A stretch of DNA of 64,000 nt from Verrucomicrobiota bacterium (GCA_026398275.1 JAPLTF010000026.1:1-64000); one strand, 5' to 3'; counted from the stretch's first letter, positions 31,787 through 42,525 are shown. The notes: generated by a model from the sequence alone, not told the origin. Program-made: numbers and translations.

Positions 31787-32883
31787 GCGGTGAATGGAAA
31801 ATATTCGATCCCGAGGGCATCGGCGACGGCTTTGCAGGCGACCTTGCCATCCACGATATTGATCCCGCCCGCCAGGCCGGGCTGGCGGTGGATGGCTTCC
31901 TTCAACGGAAAGTCCGCGAGGGTTTCGATGTAGCGGTTTGTTACGTTGGTCAGCGCCTGGGTGGCCGTGCGCGCATAGGCGCCCGGCATGTTTGCCACAC
32001 AATAATGCGTGATCCCCTCCTCGACGAACGTCGGGTCGTGGTGGGTGGTCGGGTGCGACGTCTCCACGCATCCGCCCTGGTCGATGGCGATGTCCACGAG
32101 CACGCTGCCGGGCTTCATGAGGCGGAGCATCTCGCGGGAGATCAGCTTCGGGGCCTTCGCGCCGGGGACGAGCACGGCCCCGATGAGGAGGTCCACACCC
32201 GGCAGAAGCTCGAGGATGCTCGCCTCGCTGGAATAGAGCGTATGCGCGGTCTGCATCGTGATGTCCAGGAACCGCATCCTTTCGAGGTCGACCTCGAGGA
32301 TCGTCACATCCGCGCCGAGGCCGGTGGCCATCCGCGCGGCGTTGACCCCGGATGTTCCCCCGCCGATCACCATCACCTTGCCGGGCAGCACGCCCGGGAC
32401 GCCACCCAGAAGGACGCCCTTGCCGCCATTGTGCTTCGCCAAAAAATACCCACCGACCAGCACGGACATCCGGCCAGCGATTTCGCTCATCGGCTCGAGC
32501 AGCGGCAGCCGGTGGTTCACCTCGACCGTCTCGTAGGCGATGCAGGTCGCCCCGGTTTTCATCAGGGCTTCGGTCAGCTTCCGGTTCGCGGCAAGGTGTA
32601 GATACGTGAAAAGGATCTGCCCCTTCCGGAGCAGCCCGTATTCGGAAGGCAGCGGCTCCTTGACCTTCACCACCATGTCCGACCGCTCGAAAATTTCCTC
32701 ATGCTTGTCGAGGACCTCGACCCCTGCGGCCCGGTAGTCCTCGTCCTCAAACCCGATTCCCGCGCCGGCCTGGCTCTCGACCAGCACCTTGTGTCCGCGC
32801 TTGATGAGCTGGTAGGCCGCGGACGGCAGCAGCGCCACCCGATACTCCTGCTCTTTGATTTCTTTTGGGATCCCGATAATCAT
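31783..32883 (-). CDS. ald: Alanine dehydrogenase
   Basis: 366 residues; converts L-alanine to pyruvate and ammonia with NAD. Signatures are MIIGIPKEIKEQEYRVAL at the start, the substrate-binding GQILFTYLHLAA region, the Rossmann loop VIGGGTSGVNAARMATGLG near 170 and DQGGCVETSHPTTH near 270. I start at MIIGIPKE, not seven codons earlier, since this is the family's N-terminus. Coupled to proA by ATGA. Confidence 0.94.
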   Translation of the reverse strand: MIIGIPKEIKEQEYRVALLPSAAYQLIKRGHKVLVESQAGAGIGFEDEDYRAAGVEVLDKHEEIFERSDMVVKVKEPLPSEYGLLRKGQILFTYLHLAANRKLTEALMKTGATCIAYETVEVNHRLPLLEPMSEIAGRMSVLVGGYFLAKHNGGKGVLLGGVPGVLPGKVMVIGGGTSGVNAARMATGLGADVTILEVDLERMRFLDITMQTAHTLYSSEASILELLPGVDLLIGAVLVPGAKAPKLISREMLRLMKPGSVLVDIAIDQGGCVETSHPTTHHDPTFVEEGITHYCVANMPGAYARTATQALTNVTNRYIETLADFPLKEAIHRQPGLAGGINIVDGKVACKAVADALGIEYFPFTA

Positions 32884-32965
32884 GGCCCGAGTATCGCCCA
32901 CCATGCCTCCTCCCGCAAGATCGCATCACCCTCCTGATCGGCCACACTATTGCAGGCCGCAAAAC

Positions 32966-33109
32966 TTACTCGGTTATCTCCGCAAGATACGCCCGCGTCA
33001 GCCACTCCATATCTTCTTTGAATACCCGGTCGTAGAAGAAACTTTCGGTGCCAACGCGGAGATTGTAAGCGTTGATTCGTTTCCATTCATCTGAAATCCG
33101 CTTGATCAT
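32966..33109 (-). CDS. Small hypothetical protein
   Basis: 47 residues (MIKRISDEWKRINAYNLRVG start, end LTRAYLAEI). Charged, no signal or membrane segment, no family recognised. The ORF track extends it upstream with unlikely residues. It may be the C-terminal remnant of a larger protein. The flanks 32884-32965 and 33110-33187 show nothing. Confidence 0.35.
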   Translation of the reverse strand: MIKRISDEWKRINAYNLRVGTESFFYDRVFKEDMEWLTRAYLAEITE

Positions 33110-33187
33110 GCTGTTGGGAAATATTGAGGCGGGTCGTTGACGAGAAAGCGAGCATGTTCTTGTCGGCGCGGGCTGTATCGTTTTGCA

Positions 33188-33433
33188 ATGACTCATGCGG
33201 CATTGACGATTGACCTTGATGAGGTGACAGCCGGAACGTTGCGTCGCCTGAGCGAGCGATGGGGTTTTCCGCCGCAGGAAGCCGTGAAGCGGGCAGTGCA
33301 ACATGCTGCGCAGCCGGCAGTGAAGACCTCGGACGATCTGTTAAAGGTTTTCCGCCAGTTGCAGCAGGCAGTGGGGCTGACCCAGGACGCTGCCGCAGCG
33401 TGGAAGCAGACCGTCGCTGACGCCAGGCGCTAA
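33188..33433 (+). CDS. Antitoxin of a vapBC-like pair
   Basis: 81 residues; THAALTIDLDEVTAGTLRRLSER then GFPPQEAVKRAVQHA is a ribbon-helix-helix-type N-terminus as in antitoxins paired with PIN toxins. The start at 33188 is used because it gives the RHH domain at the N-terminus. The downstream toxin is broken. Confidence 0.6.
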   Translation: MTHAALTIDLDEVTAGTLRRLSERWGFPPQEAVKRAVQHAAQPAVKTSDDLLKVFRQLQQAVGLTQDAAAAWKQTVADARR

Positions 33434-33447
33434 AGCGCTCGATCCCC

Positions 33448-33847
33448 GTGATTCACCTCGACACGAATTTTCTGATCGACGCACTGCTGCCCGGCAGCAC
33501 GCAGGAGGCTCAACTCGTCGGCTGGCTCAATGCGGGCGAGACGCTGGGAGTCAGCACCGTGGCTTGGGGCGAGTTTTTGTGGTCCCATCTCAAACGCGGC
33601 TGAGTCTCTGGCGCGACAACTTCTGCCTGACGCCGAGGTCTTGGAGCGCGTGGATGCGGAGTTGGCGGCGGACCTTTTCAATCGGACCGGACGACGCTCC
33701 AAGAGCTTCGCGGATTGTTGTATCACGGCGACTGCGATCCGCGTCAGCGCACCTTTGGCGACAAGCAATCAGACGGATTTTCTGCCTATGACCGCGCATG
33801 GCTTGGTTCTGGCGTCGAAGGCTTCGAGGTCAGCGCAGTCGCCCTGA
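33448..33847 (+). pseudogene. vapC-like PIN toxin with frameshift
   Basis: From GTG at 33448: VIHLDTNFLIDALLPGSTQ ... TVAWGEFL, first PIN half, ends at a TGA at 33601. The second half continues in another frame: CGPISNAAESLARQLLPDAE ... SFADCCITATAIRV ... LATSNQTDF, including the later acidic residues. The shift lies at the T5 run in GAGTTTTTGTGG. The gene is thus dead unless the run is miscalled. GTG start 15 bp after the antitoxin. Confidence 0.7.
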
Positions 33848-33941
33848 GAACCTGCCTTCGGAAAGGCATCGAAAAGCTCGTCTTCTCCTCTTTTTCCGCA
33901 TTGGTTGGACAGCGGCGCGGCAAATCGGTTATAGAGCCTTC

Positions 33942-34793
33942 ATGCACCGGGGGTTTGTTTTTTCGACGCTGGCCGTTTGCTTGCAGGCTGCAGGAGTTTT
34001 CGCGCAGGAGAATATTGACAAGGAGCTCAAGCAGAGCTCCGACGACCACATGCGCGAGGAGCTCGGCGTCAACCCCATCACGGCGCCTTCGATTCAGGAA
34101 ATCCTCAAGCAGCTCGAGCTCTTCCGGCCGGTCCCTCTCGAGCTGATCGATTCCGCGAATCGCGACGCCACGTTCAACAACCGCCTCCAGACGGCCATGC
34201 ACTTCGGTTCGCTCGTCGCCGACGGATTCATGCTCACCCTCGCCGAGCGTCCGAAGGATGTGCAGGATGTCGGGAAGGCGCTCATCCGGCAGGCCCGCGC
34301 GCTCGGGGTCGGCGAGCGGCTCACCAAGCGCAGCAAGAGCCTGCTCGAATACAGCGACAAGGGCGACTGGCTCGGCATGCGGCAGGAGCTCATCCGCACC
34401 CAGCAGGATGTCGAGACCTCGATGCTCGAACTCCGCGACGAGGAGATGGCCCACATGATCAGCCTCGGCGGATGGCTCCGCGGATTCCAACTCGGAGCCA
34501 ACAGCACGGTCGCCGCCTACACGCCCAACAAGGCGAAGGTCCTCGGCAATGCGGAAATCCTGGAATATTTTCTCGACCGTCTCTCGACCCTGCACCCCCG
34601 CCTGAAAAAGACCGAGTTCGTCAAAGTCCTCACCGAGCGGCTCATGGGAATCCTCAACCTGATCTCCGAAAACCAGGGCCAGGTCCTCACGCCGGAGCAG
34701 GTCGCCAAAGTCCGCGACCTCGCGAACGAGGCCGAGGCGGCAGCCGTCGCCAGGGTGGACGAAGAGGGAAACTTCGAGAAGCCAAAGCAGTGA
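33942..34793 (+). CDS. Exported hypothetical protein
   Basis: 283 residues with a signal peptide (MHRGFVFSTLAVCLQAAGVFAQ, cut after AQ). The mature part is mostly helical and charged (KELKQSSDDHMREELGVNP ... LELIDSANRDATFNNRLQ). No catalytic motif or family was recognised; repeated Leu/Glu heptads may form a helical bundle. The longer ORF from 33798 has no sensible N-terminus. It is followed by the DUF885 gene on the same strand. Confidence 0.6.
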   Translation: MHRGFVFSTLAVCLQAAGVFAQENIDKELKQSSDDHMREELGVNPITAPSIQEILKQLELFRPVPLELIDSANRDATFNNRLQTAMHFGSLVADGFMLTLAERPKDVQDVGKALIRQARALGVGERLTKRSKSLLEYSDKGDWLGMRQELIRTQQDVETSMLELRDEEMAHMISLGGWLRGFQLGANSTVAAYTPNKAKVLGNAEILEYFLDRLSTLHPRLKKTEFVKVLTERLMGILNLISENQGQVLTPEQVAKVRDLANEAEAAAVARVDEEGNFEKPKQ

Positions 34794-34830
34794 TCCAGGG
34801 CAGGGTCTGATCCGGAAACCAAGGGCACAC

Positions 34831-36462
34831 ATGAAATTCTTATCGGCGGTGGATCATTCTGCGGTGGAGACGTTGCATGCGATCGGGGAGGAATGGATCG
34901 CGAAGACGTGCGGGCTTTTTCCCGAGCAGGCAAGCCGGTGGGGGTTCCGGAAGTATGACACGATGATGGGGGAGAACACGCCGGGCGTCCATCGCGAGTA
35001 TGTGGACTTTCTCGCGGCCACGCTGCGGAGGGTGGAAGACCTCCCGGAGGGCGCGTTCTCCGGCGATGCCTGGCTCGACCGCAGGGGATTCCTGGCGCGC
35101 CTGCGCACGGAGATTCTCTTTTCGCGCGATCTGAAGCGGTGGAGGACGGACCCCCACCAGCACGCGGGCACCGCAGTGGATGCAATCTTTGATCTCGTCG
35201 TGCGGGCATCCGGGAACCTCGCCCGCGCGCTGCCGGCGCTCGAGTCGCGCCTCAAAAAACTTCCGGACTTTCTCGCGGCAGGCACGGAATGCGTGAAGCT
35301 GCCGGTCCCGCTCTGGACCGACCTGGCCATCAAATCCTGCGAGGGAAGCGTCGAATTTTTCGACGGCCTCGAGCCGGAGCTCCTGAAAATATCCCCGCAC
35401 CCTGCGCATACGAAATCTCTACTGCGCTCGGCGGTGACGGCGTTCGAGGAATATGCGGATGCGATCCAGCGCAAGAAGCAGGGGCCGGCTGGCGCATTTG
35501 CCGTGGGCCGGGAGCGGTTCGAATTTTTAATCCGCGAGCGGCTGGGCTTCGATCTTTCGTTGAGGGAGGCCCGGGCGGTCGGAGAGCGGCTGGTGGCTTA
35601 CCAGGATTACCAGCTCCACAGGGCCGCGGCCAGGATCGGCCGGCGTTCTGCGAATGAGCTGATCGAGGAGGCGGCTGCGAAATGGACGCCGCCGGGATCG
35701 CTGCTCGAGCACTACCGCCGCACAACCCGGGAGATCAAACTCAAGCTCGCCGACGCCAATCTCGTCACGCTGCCGAAGGGGGAGTCGCTGAAAATCCTGC
35801 CGGTCCCGCCGTTCCTGCGGCACCAGTTTCCGACCGCGGCCTACAATCCGCCCCAGCCGTTCTCGCGCTCGCAGACAGGGATTTTCTGGGTGAACGACCT
35901 GAGCCTCGAACAGACCGATCCCGAAAAAAAGCTGGCTGAAATCCGGCAGCACTTCGGCCTGGAGCTCACCTCGGTCCACGAGGCCTATCCGGGCCACCAC
36001 CTGCAGTTTGTCGTCCAGTATCAGCACCCCAGCCGGCTCCGCCGCCTGTTTGAGCATTCGATATTTTATGAGGGGTGGACGATGTGGTGCGAGCAGATGG
36101 CCGTGGATCACGGGCTCGTGGATTTCCCCCATGCAAAGCTCATCCAGCTTCACGACGCGCTCTGGCGCGCCCACCGGATCGTGATTGATTGCGGGCTGCA
36201 GGAAGGCACGTTGACCCATGCGGCCGAGGCCCGCCGCCTGCAGCACGGCGTGGGGTTCACCCGCGCGCGCGCCATCGGCGATGTGAACTGGTATACCTCG
36301 AGCCCGACCGTTCCCATGAGCTACCTCCTCGGGCGCATTGAGGTGGAAAAGCTCCACCGGCGGCTCGTCTGCGGCGAAGGCTGGTCGCTCAAGCAGTTCA
36401 ACGACTGGATGCTCTCGCACGGATCCCTCCCCTGGAGCTGGATCTCGCGTGCCTCGCGGTGA
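34831..36462 (+). CDS. DUF885 family protein (zinc-dependent hydrolase-like)
   Basis: 543 residues. HEAYPGHHLQFVVQYQ near 388 followed by FYEGWTMWCEQM is the signature of DUF885, whose members resemble zinc metallopeptidases (HExxxHH plus downstream Glu). There is no signal peptide, so it is cytoplasmic. The substrate is unknown; family members include some carboxypeptidase-like proteins. Confidence 0.75.
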   Translation: MKFLSAVDHSAVETLHAIGEEWIAKTCGLFPEQASRWGFRKYDTMMGENTPGVHREYVDFLAATLRRVEDLPEGAFSGDAWLDRRGFLARLRTEILFSRDLKRWRTDPHQHAGTAVDAIFDLVVRASGNLARALPALESRLKKLPDFLAAGTECVKLPVPLWTDLAIKSCEGSVEFFDGLEPELLKISPHPAHTKSLLRSAVTAFEEYADAIQRKKQGPAGAFAVGRERFEFLIRERLGFDLSLREARAVGERLVAYQDYQLHRAAARIGRRSANELIEEAAAKWTPPGSLLEHYRRTTREIKLKLADANLVTLPKGESLKILPVPPFLRHQFPTAAYNPPQPFSRSQTGIFWVNDLSLEQTDPEKKLAEIRQHFGLELTSVHEAYPGHHLQFVVQYQHPSRLRRLFEHSIFYEGWTMWCEQMAVDHGLVDFPHAKLIQLHDALWRAHRIVIDCGLQEGTLTHAAEARRLQHGVGFTRARAIGDVNWYTSSPTVPMSYLLGRIEVEKLHRRLVCGEGWSLKQFNDWMLSHGSLPWSWISRASR

Positions 36463-36534
36463 TCTGTTTCTCTGGCGAGCCGCTGAATTCCACGAAAAGC
36501 CGAAGAACTGCATGGGACTCCTCCTCCGCCTTTT

Positions 36535-36561
36535 TTAGTGGTTCTTAGTGGCTATTAGTGG
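36535..36561 (+). repeat. Three TTAGTGG repeats at 10-bp period
   Basis: TTAGTGG starts at 36535, 36545 and 36555, just 20 bp before the kinase ATG. A spacing of one helical turn suggests a protein-binding site; no regulator can be named. Confidence 0.5.
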
Positions 36562-36581
36562 TTTCTAATACCCACGTTTCC

Positions 36582-39545
36582 ATGGCCGAGCCAGTCCACT
36601 TTCAGCATTTTGAAGTTCCGCTCCGCGGGGACGGATCGCTCTACGAGCTTGGACGCGGCGCGATGGGCATCACCTACAAAGCGTTCGACACGAACCTGCG
36701 CTGCTTTGTCGCGCTGAAGGTCATCAATGCCGCCTACCTGAGCAGCGATGTCGCGCGGCAGAGGTTTTTGCGCGAGGCGCGGGCTGCGGCGGCATTGCGG
36801 CACCCGAACGTGGCCACGGTATTCCACCTCGGCGAGGAGGGGGGGGATTGTTTTTACGCGATGGAATTTGTCGACGGGGAAACGGTCGAGGCGATGATGA
36901 AACGCGACGGGGCGATCCCGGCTCCGACCGCGCTGGAAATTGTGCTCCAGGTCGCCCGCGCGCTCGGGGCCGCTCACAAGCAGGGGCTGGTCCACCGCGA
37001 CATCAAGCCTTCGAACCTCATGATCGTTCGCGAGGATGACAGCGAATTCACGGTCAAGGTCATTGATTTCGGGCTGGCAAAAAGTTCGACAGGGAGCGAG
37101 GGGGAGGATGCCGCGACGCTCACCGTGGGCGGGTTTCTCGGGACGCCGCATTTCGCAAGCCCGGAGCAGCTCGATGAGCGCGACCTGGACGTGCGGTCGG
37201 ACATCTACTCCCTTGGGGTGACGCTCTTCTACATGCTCGCCGGGCGGGCTCCGTTCAGCGGATCGCTGGCGCAGGTGATGAGCCAGCACCTGCACCGCGA
37301 TCCTCCGCTTGAAACCCTCTCGAACCAGCCGGCCCCGGTGGTGGAGCTCCTCAGGCACATGCTCGCCAAGGATCCCGCCGCCCGCCCGCAAACGCCCGCT
37401 GATCTCCGCCACGAGGTCGAGGCGTGCCTCGTTGCGCTCAAGGCCAATGGGGCCCCGGCCACGCCGCCTCTCCCGGTTGCCCCGGACAATTTTGAGACCC
37501 AGGTGCTGGAGGAGCCCGTGACGTGCGAGCCGGCCGAACTTGCCAAAGGATCTGTCCTCGCGGGGAGGTATCAGCTGGTCGAGGAGGTCCAGGCCTCCGA
37601 CTTCGGGCCTGTCTTCAAAGCGCAGTCCCTGGAGACACCGGGGTTGGTCGCAATTCTTGTGCTGGATCCTTCCCTGCTGGCCTCCTCGGAGGCCTGCACG
37701 AGAATCGAGGATCAGGTGGTGGCGCTGCAAAAACTTCAGGTGCCGGCGCTGCAGAAAATCCTTTCACTCGAACGCCTCGAGGACAACACGGTTTTTCTCG
37801 TCCTCGAATGGATCGATGGGCCCAGCCTTCTCGATCTAATGCGGGCCAGAAAAGCCCTGCCTGCTTTGGAGGCCCGCCCCTTGCTGCGGGAACTGGCTGC
37901 GGGCTTTCAGGCGCTGCAGGCCGCCGGAATTCCCTGCCCCGATATCGCTTCGCGCGCCGTGCTTCTCTGCAGCGCTGATCTTTCCCGCCCCGTCACCGAA
38001 TGGCCGCAGGCGGCCGTCAAATTCAACCCGATCTCGCCCGGCACCCCCGCGGCACCTCCCGATGCCACGCTGGTGATTTCTGCCTTCGGCGCGCTTCTGG
38101 AGAGCGGGGCATTCCGCGGGAACGAAAACCGGGCCTACGTCTATGCATTGGGTTCGCTGGCTTACGAGATGCTGGGCGGTGTCCGGGGTGGAAGTTCGTC
38201 AGGCGGGCCGGTGCCGATCCCGGGGCTTCCCGAGGCCGCCAACAATGCATTGCGGCGCGCGCTGGATCCCTCGGTTTCCTTCGAGTCCCCCACCGCGTTT
38301 TTGGACGGGCTGGAGTCGGAAACTCCGACCTCGAAAGCGCCGGCGTCCGCCAGGCATGAGACATCGCATGTCCAGGCCCCGCATGCCTCCTCCCCGCCGC
38401 CGCTTCCCGCTCCGGAAAAATCCCGCGTGGTCATCCTGCTATTGGCGGCGGCCCTCTTCATCCTGGGGGTGCTTGGCGGAGGCGGGTATCTTCTCCTCAA
38501 GCTCAGAACCACCGCCACCCCGCCGCAGTCATCCCCCACGCCGGTGCCGCCCGCCACGGCCTCGCCTTCGCCCTCTCCAACGCCTTCGCCGGAGCCGACT
38601 CCTGACCCGGCATTGGCTGTGCTCGCAAGAGCGCGGGAAACCGCACAAGTCGATCCCGCTGCCGCACTCGCGATGTTGGTGGAACTGCAAAAATCCCACC
38701 CTGACCTCGCCGATGCGAAGGAGGCGTTGAAGGAGTTTCTGTCCGCGACTCTTGATCGCCGAAACTCCCTCACGCCGGGACAGATCGCCGCCCTCCGGGG
38801 CCCGCTGGAAGGCGCCGCTGCATCGGACTTTGTGGATGCCCAGGTCCTGCTGGGCGGGGAGCTGCGCGAAACCGATCCGGAGAGCGCCCTGAAATGGACG
38901 CTTGCCGCAGCCAACAACGGCAGCACGGATGCCATGCTCTCAGCCGGCCTGATGCTCTCGAACGACATCGGCGCACAGAAAAAGAATCCGCAGGAGGCGG
39001 CCAGGTGGTTCCAGCGCGCCGCCGAGGCGGGCGATCCGCACGCGATGTTCGCGCTGGGGGAATGTTACCAGCTGAGCAAGGGGGTGACGCGCGACCCGAA
39101 GCTGGCGCTGGAGTGGATCAACAAGGCGGCGGAGCGGAACGAGGTGAATGCCCTCAACCGGCTCGGGGACATCTACAATAAAGGGATTCCCGGCCTGGTT
39201 CAGCCGGATCTTAAAAAGGCGTTCACCTATTTCTCTGCGGCCAAAGATCTGGGGTTATCGGACGCATACGGCAACCTTGGAGCCCTTTTCATGAGCGCCC
39301 CTCCGAGCATGAAGGATGAGAAGATGGCCGTGGAGATTTTCAAGCAGGGTATTGAGAAGGGCGACGCCCGCTCCATGTATTTCTATGCGGTTTGCCTCGA
39401 GGAAGGCCTTGGCGGGCTTGCTCCAGACAAGGCCGCCGCACGGCAATCCTATGTGAAAGCCGCCGAACTCGGTGTCGCCGGGGCCCAGGAATGGTGCCGC
39501 AAGAACCGGGTGACGTTCACCCCGCCTGTCCGCCCGCCCCGATAG
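36582..39545 (+). CDS. Ser/Thr protein kinase with pseudokinase domain and Sel1 repeats
   Basis: 987 residues. An active Hanks-type kinase occupies residues 15-285: [12 protein letters not shown] loop, VALKVI lysine, [11 protein letters not shown] near 137, IDFGLAK and [13 protein letters not shown] second kinase-like domain follows (about 322-520) that starts [17 protein letters not shown] but lacks the HRD and DFG motifs ([10 protein letters not shown] and KFNPIS at those places), so it is a pseudokinase. Then one membrane helix near 614-640, a Pro/Ser/Thr-rich linker, and Sel1-type repeats (760-980; [20 protein letters not shown]) outside the membrane. It is probably a sensor with external Sel1 domain. 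Ligand unknown. Start ATG at 36582 rather than the GTG at 36558. Confidence 0.87.
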   Translation: MAEPVHFQHFEVPLRGDGSLYELGRGAMGITYKAFDTNLRCFVALKVINAAYLSSDVARQRFLREARAAAALRHPNVATVFHLGEEGGDCFYAMEFVDGETVEAMMKRDGAIPAPTALEIVLQVARALGAAHKQGLVHRDIKPSNLMIVREDDSEFTVKVIDFGLAKSSTGSEGEDAATLTVGGFLGTPHFASPEQLDERDLDVRSDIYSLGVTLFYMLAGRAPFSGSLAQVMSQHLHRDPPLETLSNQPAPVVELLRHMLAKDPAARPQTPADLRHEVEACLVALKANGAPATPPLPVAPDNFETQVLEEPVTCEPAELAKGSVLAGRYQLVEEVQASDFGPVFKAQSLETPGLVAILVLDPSLLASSEACTRIEDQVVALQKLQVPALQKILSLERLEDNTVFLVLEWIDGPSLLDLMRARKALPALEARPLLRELAAGFQALQAAGIPCPDIASRAVLLCSADLSRPVTEWPQAAVKFNPISPGTPAAPPDATLVISAFGALLESGAFRGNENRAYVYALGSLAYEMLGGVRGGSSSGGPVPIPGLPEAANNALRRALDPSVSFESPTAFLDGLESETPTSKAPASARHETSHVQAPHASSPPPLPAPEKSRVVILLLAAALFILGVLGGGGYLLLKLRTTATPPQSSPTPVPPATASPSPSPTPSPEPTPDPALAVLARARETAQVDPAAALAMLVELQKSHPDLADAKEALKEFLSATLDRRNSLTPGQIAALRGPLEGAAASDFVDAQVLLGGELRETDPESALKWTLAAANNGSTDAMLSAGLMLSNDIGAQKKNPQEAARWFQRAAEAGDPHAMFALGECYQLSKGVTRDPKLALEWINKAAERNEVNALNRLGDIYNKGIPGLVQPDLKKAFTYFSAAKDLGLSDAYGNLGALFMSAPPSMKDEKMAVEIFKQGIEKGDARSMYFYAVCLEEGLGGLAPDKAAARQSYVKAAELGVAGAQEWCRKNRVTFTPPVRPPR

Positions 39546-39631
39546 TCCCGCCTTTCCCGGCAAAAAAGGCGAAGATTCCTGTGGCGGCGGGCGGCGAGGC
39601 GTGTTTATACCATTGGGCCCGAAGAATCCTG

Positions 39632-40819
39632 ATGAACATCCACGAATACCAAGCAAAAGAACTCCTCGACAAATTCGGGGTTACGAACACCCCCGGCGGG
39701 GTCGCCTCCACTCCTGAGGAAGCGGAGCGGGTGGCGCGATCCCTGGGCACGAACAATCTGGTGGTCAAGGCCCAAATCCATGCCGGAGGCCGTGGAAAAG
39801 GAACCTTTACCAACGGTTTCAAGGGAGGCGTTCATCTCTGCAAAACCGCGAACCAGGTCCGTGATATCACGGAGCAGATGCTCGGCCACACGCTCGTCAC
39901 CCACCAGACCGGCCCCGAAGGCCGCGTGGTGAGGAAGGTTCTTGTTTCGAAATCCGTGGAGATTGCCCGCGAGCTCTATATCGCGGTCCTCATCGACCGC
40001 GCGATCTCCGCACCGGTGATCGTGGCCAGCACCGAGGGAGGGGTCGACATCGAAACCGTCGCCGCACACACCCCGGAAAAAATCATCCACATGCCGGTCA
40101 ATCCGCTTTACGGCCTGCTCCCGTATCAGACCCGCAAGCTGGCGAAGCTCCTCGGCATGGCCTCCGGTGAAATGCGCCTCGCCTGCAAACTTTTTGCCAG
40201 CCTCTACAAGCTGTTCATCCGGAGCGATTGCTCGATGGTTGAGGTGAATCCCCTCGTTGTGACAAAAGGCGGCGAGATCCTCGCGTTGGATGCCAAGTTC
40301 AATTTCGACGACAACGCGCTCTTCCGCCATCCGGAGATCCGCGACTACCGCGATCTCGAGGAGGAGGACCCCCGCGAGGTCGAGGCCTCGAAGTCGAATC
40401 TCAGCTACATCGGGCTCGATGGAAATATCGCCTGCCTCGTCAACGGGGCCGGCCTGGCCATGGCCACGATGGACATCATCAAGCACCACGGGGGTGAGCC
40501 GGCCAACTTCCTGGATGTCGGCGGCGGAGCCACCGAACAGCAGGTCACCGAGGCCTTCAAAATTCTCATTTCCGACAAGCGCGTGAAGGCGATTCTCGTG
40601 AATATTTTCGGCGGAATCATGAAGTGCGACATCATCGCGCAGGGGATCATCAATGCGGTGAAAGCCGTCCAGCTCCCGGTCCCGCTGGTCGTCCGCCTCG
40701 AAGGCACAAACGTCGAGGCCGGCCGCAAGCTCCTGAACGATTCCGGACTCCCGCTCCTCGCCGCAACCGACATCGCCGACGCCGCACAAAAAGTCGTCGC
40801 CGCAGCCCAAGCCGCCTGA
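39632..40819 (+). CDS. sucC: Succinyl-CoA synthetase beta subunit (ADP-forming type)
   Basis: 395 residues; binds nucleotide and carries out substrate-level phosphorylation in the TCA cycle with the alpha subunit. N-terminus [20 protein letters not shown]-grasp elements [37 protein letters not shown] and the C-terminal [17 protein letters not shown] are all present. Starts at the family's usual MNIHEYQ, not the longer ORF. sucD follows 21 bp later. Confidence 0.96.
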   Translation: MNIHEYQAKELLDKFGVTNTPGGVASTPEEAERVARSLGTNNLVVKAQIHAGGRGKGTFTNGFKGGVHLCKTANQVRDITEQMLGHTLVTHQTGPEGRVVRKVLVSKSVEIARELYIAVLIDRAISAPVIVASTEGGVDIETVAAHTPEKIIHMPVNPLYGLLPYQTRKLAKLLGMASGEMRLACKLFASLYKLFIRSDCSMVEVNPLVVTKGGEILALDAKFNFDDNALFRHPEIRDYRDLEEEDPREVEASKSNLSYIGLDGNIACLVNGAGLAMATMDIIKHHGGEPANFLDVGGGATEQQVTEAFKILISDKRVKAILVNIFGGIMKCDIIAQGIINAVKAVQLPVPLVVRLEGTNVEAGRKLLNDSGLPLLAATDIADAAQKVVAAAQAA

Positions 40820-40840
40820 ACCACCTCATCCTTTCTTAAA

Positions 40841-41719
40841 ATGGCCATTCTCGTTGACAAAAATACACGCCTGCTCGTCCAGGGTATCACCGGAAAAGCA
40901 GGAGGTTTTCATGCCCGCTCCTGCATGGAATACGGCACCAATGTCGTCGCCGGGGTCACCCCCGCCCGTGGCGGCGAACTCTTCGATGACAAAATCCCGG
41001 TCTTCGACACCGTATTCGAGGCACGGCAGCAGACCGGCTGCAACGCGACCATGATCTTTGTACCCGCCGAGTTTGCGGCGGACTCGATCATGGAAGCAGT
41101 CGATTCGTGCATCGAGCTCATCATCTGCATCACGGAGGGCATCCCCGTGGTCGACATGATGAGGGTCAAGGCCGGCATGGCGGGAAGCAACAGCCGACTC
41201 ATCGGGCCGAACTGTCCCGGAATCATCACCCCCGGCCAGTGCAAGATCGGGATCATGCCGGGCTATATTCACAAGCCGGGCAAGGTCGGGGTTGTCTCCC
41301 GCTCCGGAACCCTTACCTACGAGGCAGTCTGGCAGCTCTCCAGCCGCGGCCACGGCCAGTCGACCTGCGTTGGCATCGGCGGCGATCCGATCAACGGCAC
41401 CTCCCACCTCGACGCGGTCAAAATGTTCAACGCGGATCCCGACACCGAGGCGATGATCCTGATCGGGGAAATCGGCGGGACAGCCGAAGAGGAAGCCGCC
41501 GCATGGCTCGCGGCCAACTGCAAAAAACCCGTCGCCGCATTTATCGCCGGTGCCACGGCTCCTCCGGGGCGCCGCATGGGACATGCCGGCGCAATCGTCA
41601 GCGGAGGAATGGGAACAGCCGCCGGTAAGATCGAGGCGCTTCAGGCCGCCGGGATCGAGGTGGCGGAAACCCCCGCCGACATGGCCGACGCCCTCCTGCG
41701 CCGCATGGCGAGGGGCTGA
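40841..41719 (+). CDS. sucD: Succinyl-CoA synthetase alpha subunit
   Basis: 292 residues. CoA-binding [17 protein letters not shown], the PNCPGII segment, and the phospho-histidine loop [13 protein letters not shown] near 248 are present. With SucC it interconverts succinyl-CoA and succinate with ATP formation. Complete and cotranscribed. Confidence 0.96.
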   Translation: MAILVDKNTRLLVQGITGKAGGFHARSCMEYGTNVVAGVTPARGGELFDDKIPVFDTVFEARQQTGCNATMIFVPAEFAADSIMEAVDSCIELIICITEGIPVVDMMRVKAGMAGSNSRLIGPNCPGIITPGQCKIGIMPGYIHKPGKVGVVSRSGTLTYEAVWQLSSRGHGQSTCVGIGGDPINGTSHLDAVKMFNADPDTEAMILIGEIGGTAEEEAAAWLAANCKKPVAAFIAGATAPPGRRMGHAGAIVSGGMGTAAGKIEALQAAGIEVAETPADMADALLRRMARG

Positions 41720-41806
41720 GAACCTGTGAAATAATTAGGAAAAAGCCGCGTTGCTGAGGATTTTTGGCTTGGCCAAGGCACGAAGGCGGCGGCAATACCC
41801 GCAGCG

Positions 41807-42030
41807 GTGGAAAACAAATCCGCCGAGGTCGCGGTGGGAGCTCTCAGCATCACCGCCGAAACCTGGCTCGGAAAATTGGGAGCGGGCGGGGGACAAAAAG
41901 TCAGCGTCAAGGTCTTTCCCGACATCCCAGCCTGCCTCGATGTGCTCAAGAGCGGCAAGGTTCAGGCCGTCGTCTTCGACGCGCCGATCCTCAAATACTA
42001 CGTGAACAAGCTCGGGCCGGAAAAGATCCG
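41807..42030 (+). pseudogene. Fragment of a periplasmic amino-acid-type binding protein
   Basis: About 75 codons (KVFPDIPACLDVLKSGKVQA then VVFDAPILKYYVNKLGPEK) match the central part of family-3 solute-binding proteins. There is no signal peptide and the frame continues into unrelated sequence that is antisense to the next fragment. It is a remnant. Confidence 0.5.
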
Positions 42031-42490
42031 TCCCCGATCACCGCCACCACCGGGCGCTTTCGCGCGGTCTGCTTTTCGGCGAGCGCCAGCCCGACTGCGG
42101 CGGGCATGTCCCAGCCCAAGCCGCCGGATGCAAACGTGTAAAAACTGTCCGGCTTGGTCGTCACAAACCTCCTCTGCAGTTCGGCAACATTCGAGGGAGA
42201 TTCCTCCACGAGCACAAAGTCCTCCGGGCAAAGTGGCGCGACGATTTCAAAGACCCGGTCGGCTGACAGCGGCAGATCGTCCGATGTCCGGGGTATCGCG
42301 TGGACACTTGATTTCGCAGCCCCCGCTCCGTCGCGCTGCGTGACGAGCGGGAGGATGCTTTGCAAAAACAGCCCGCTGTCGGAGACAAGGCTGTGATGAT
42401 GAGCGGAGTCTTGTTCTGGTAGGCGGTCAGGAGGCACCCCATCGCATTTCCAAGGCCGGCCCCGGTGTGGACATTCACGATCACCGGCTC
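42018..42490 (-). pseudogene. Benzoylformate decarboxylase-like ThDP enzyme, decayed
   Basis: Two pieces in different frames. One, near 42392-42487, reads PVIVNVHTGAGLGNAMGCLL, the N-terminal part of the enzyme. The other, near 42020-42293, reads PEDFVLVEESPSNVAELQ and FASGGLGWDMPAAVGLALAE ... VIGDGSF, the ThDP/metal binding GDGS region. The roughly 250 residues normally between are absent. The gene is therefore deleted and frameshifted. Family by pattern; benzoylformate or phenylpyruvate decarboxylase are both possible. Confidence 0.6.
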
Positions 42491-42525
42491 CCAAGGACAC
42501 CCGCCGTCGGAACAAATCGGATCGC

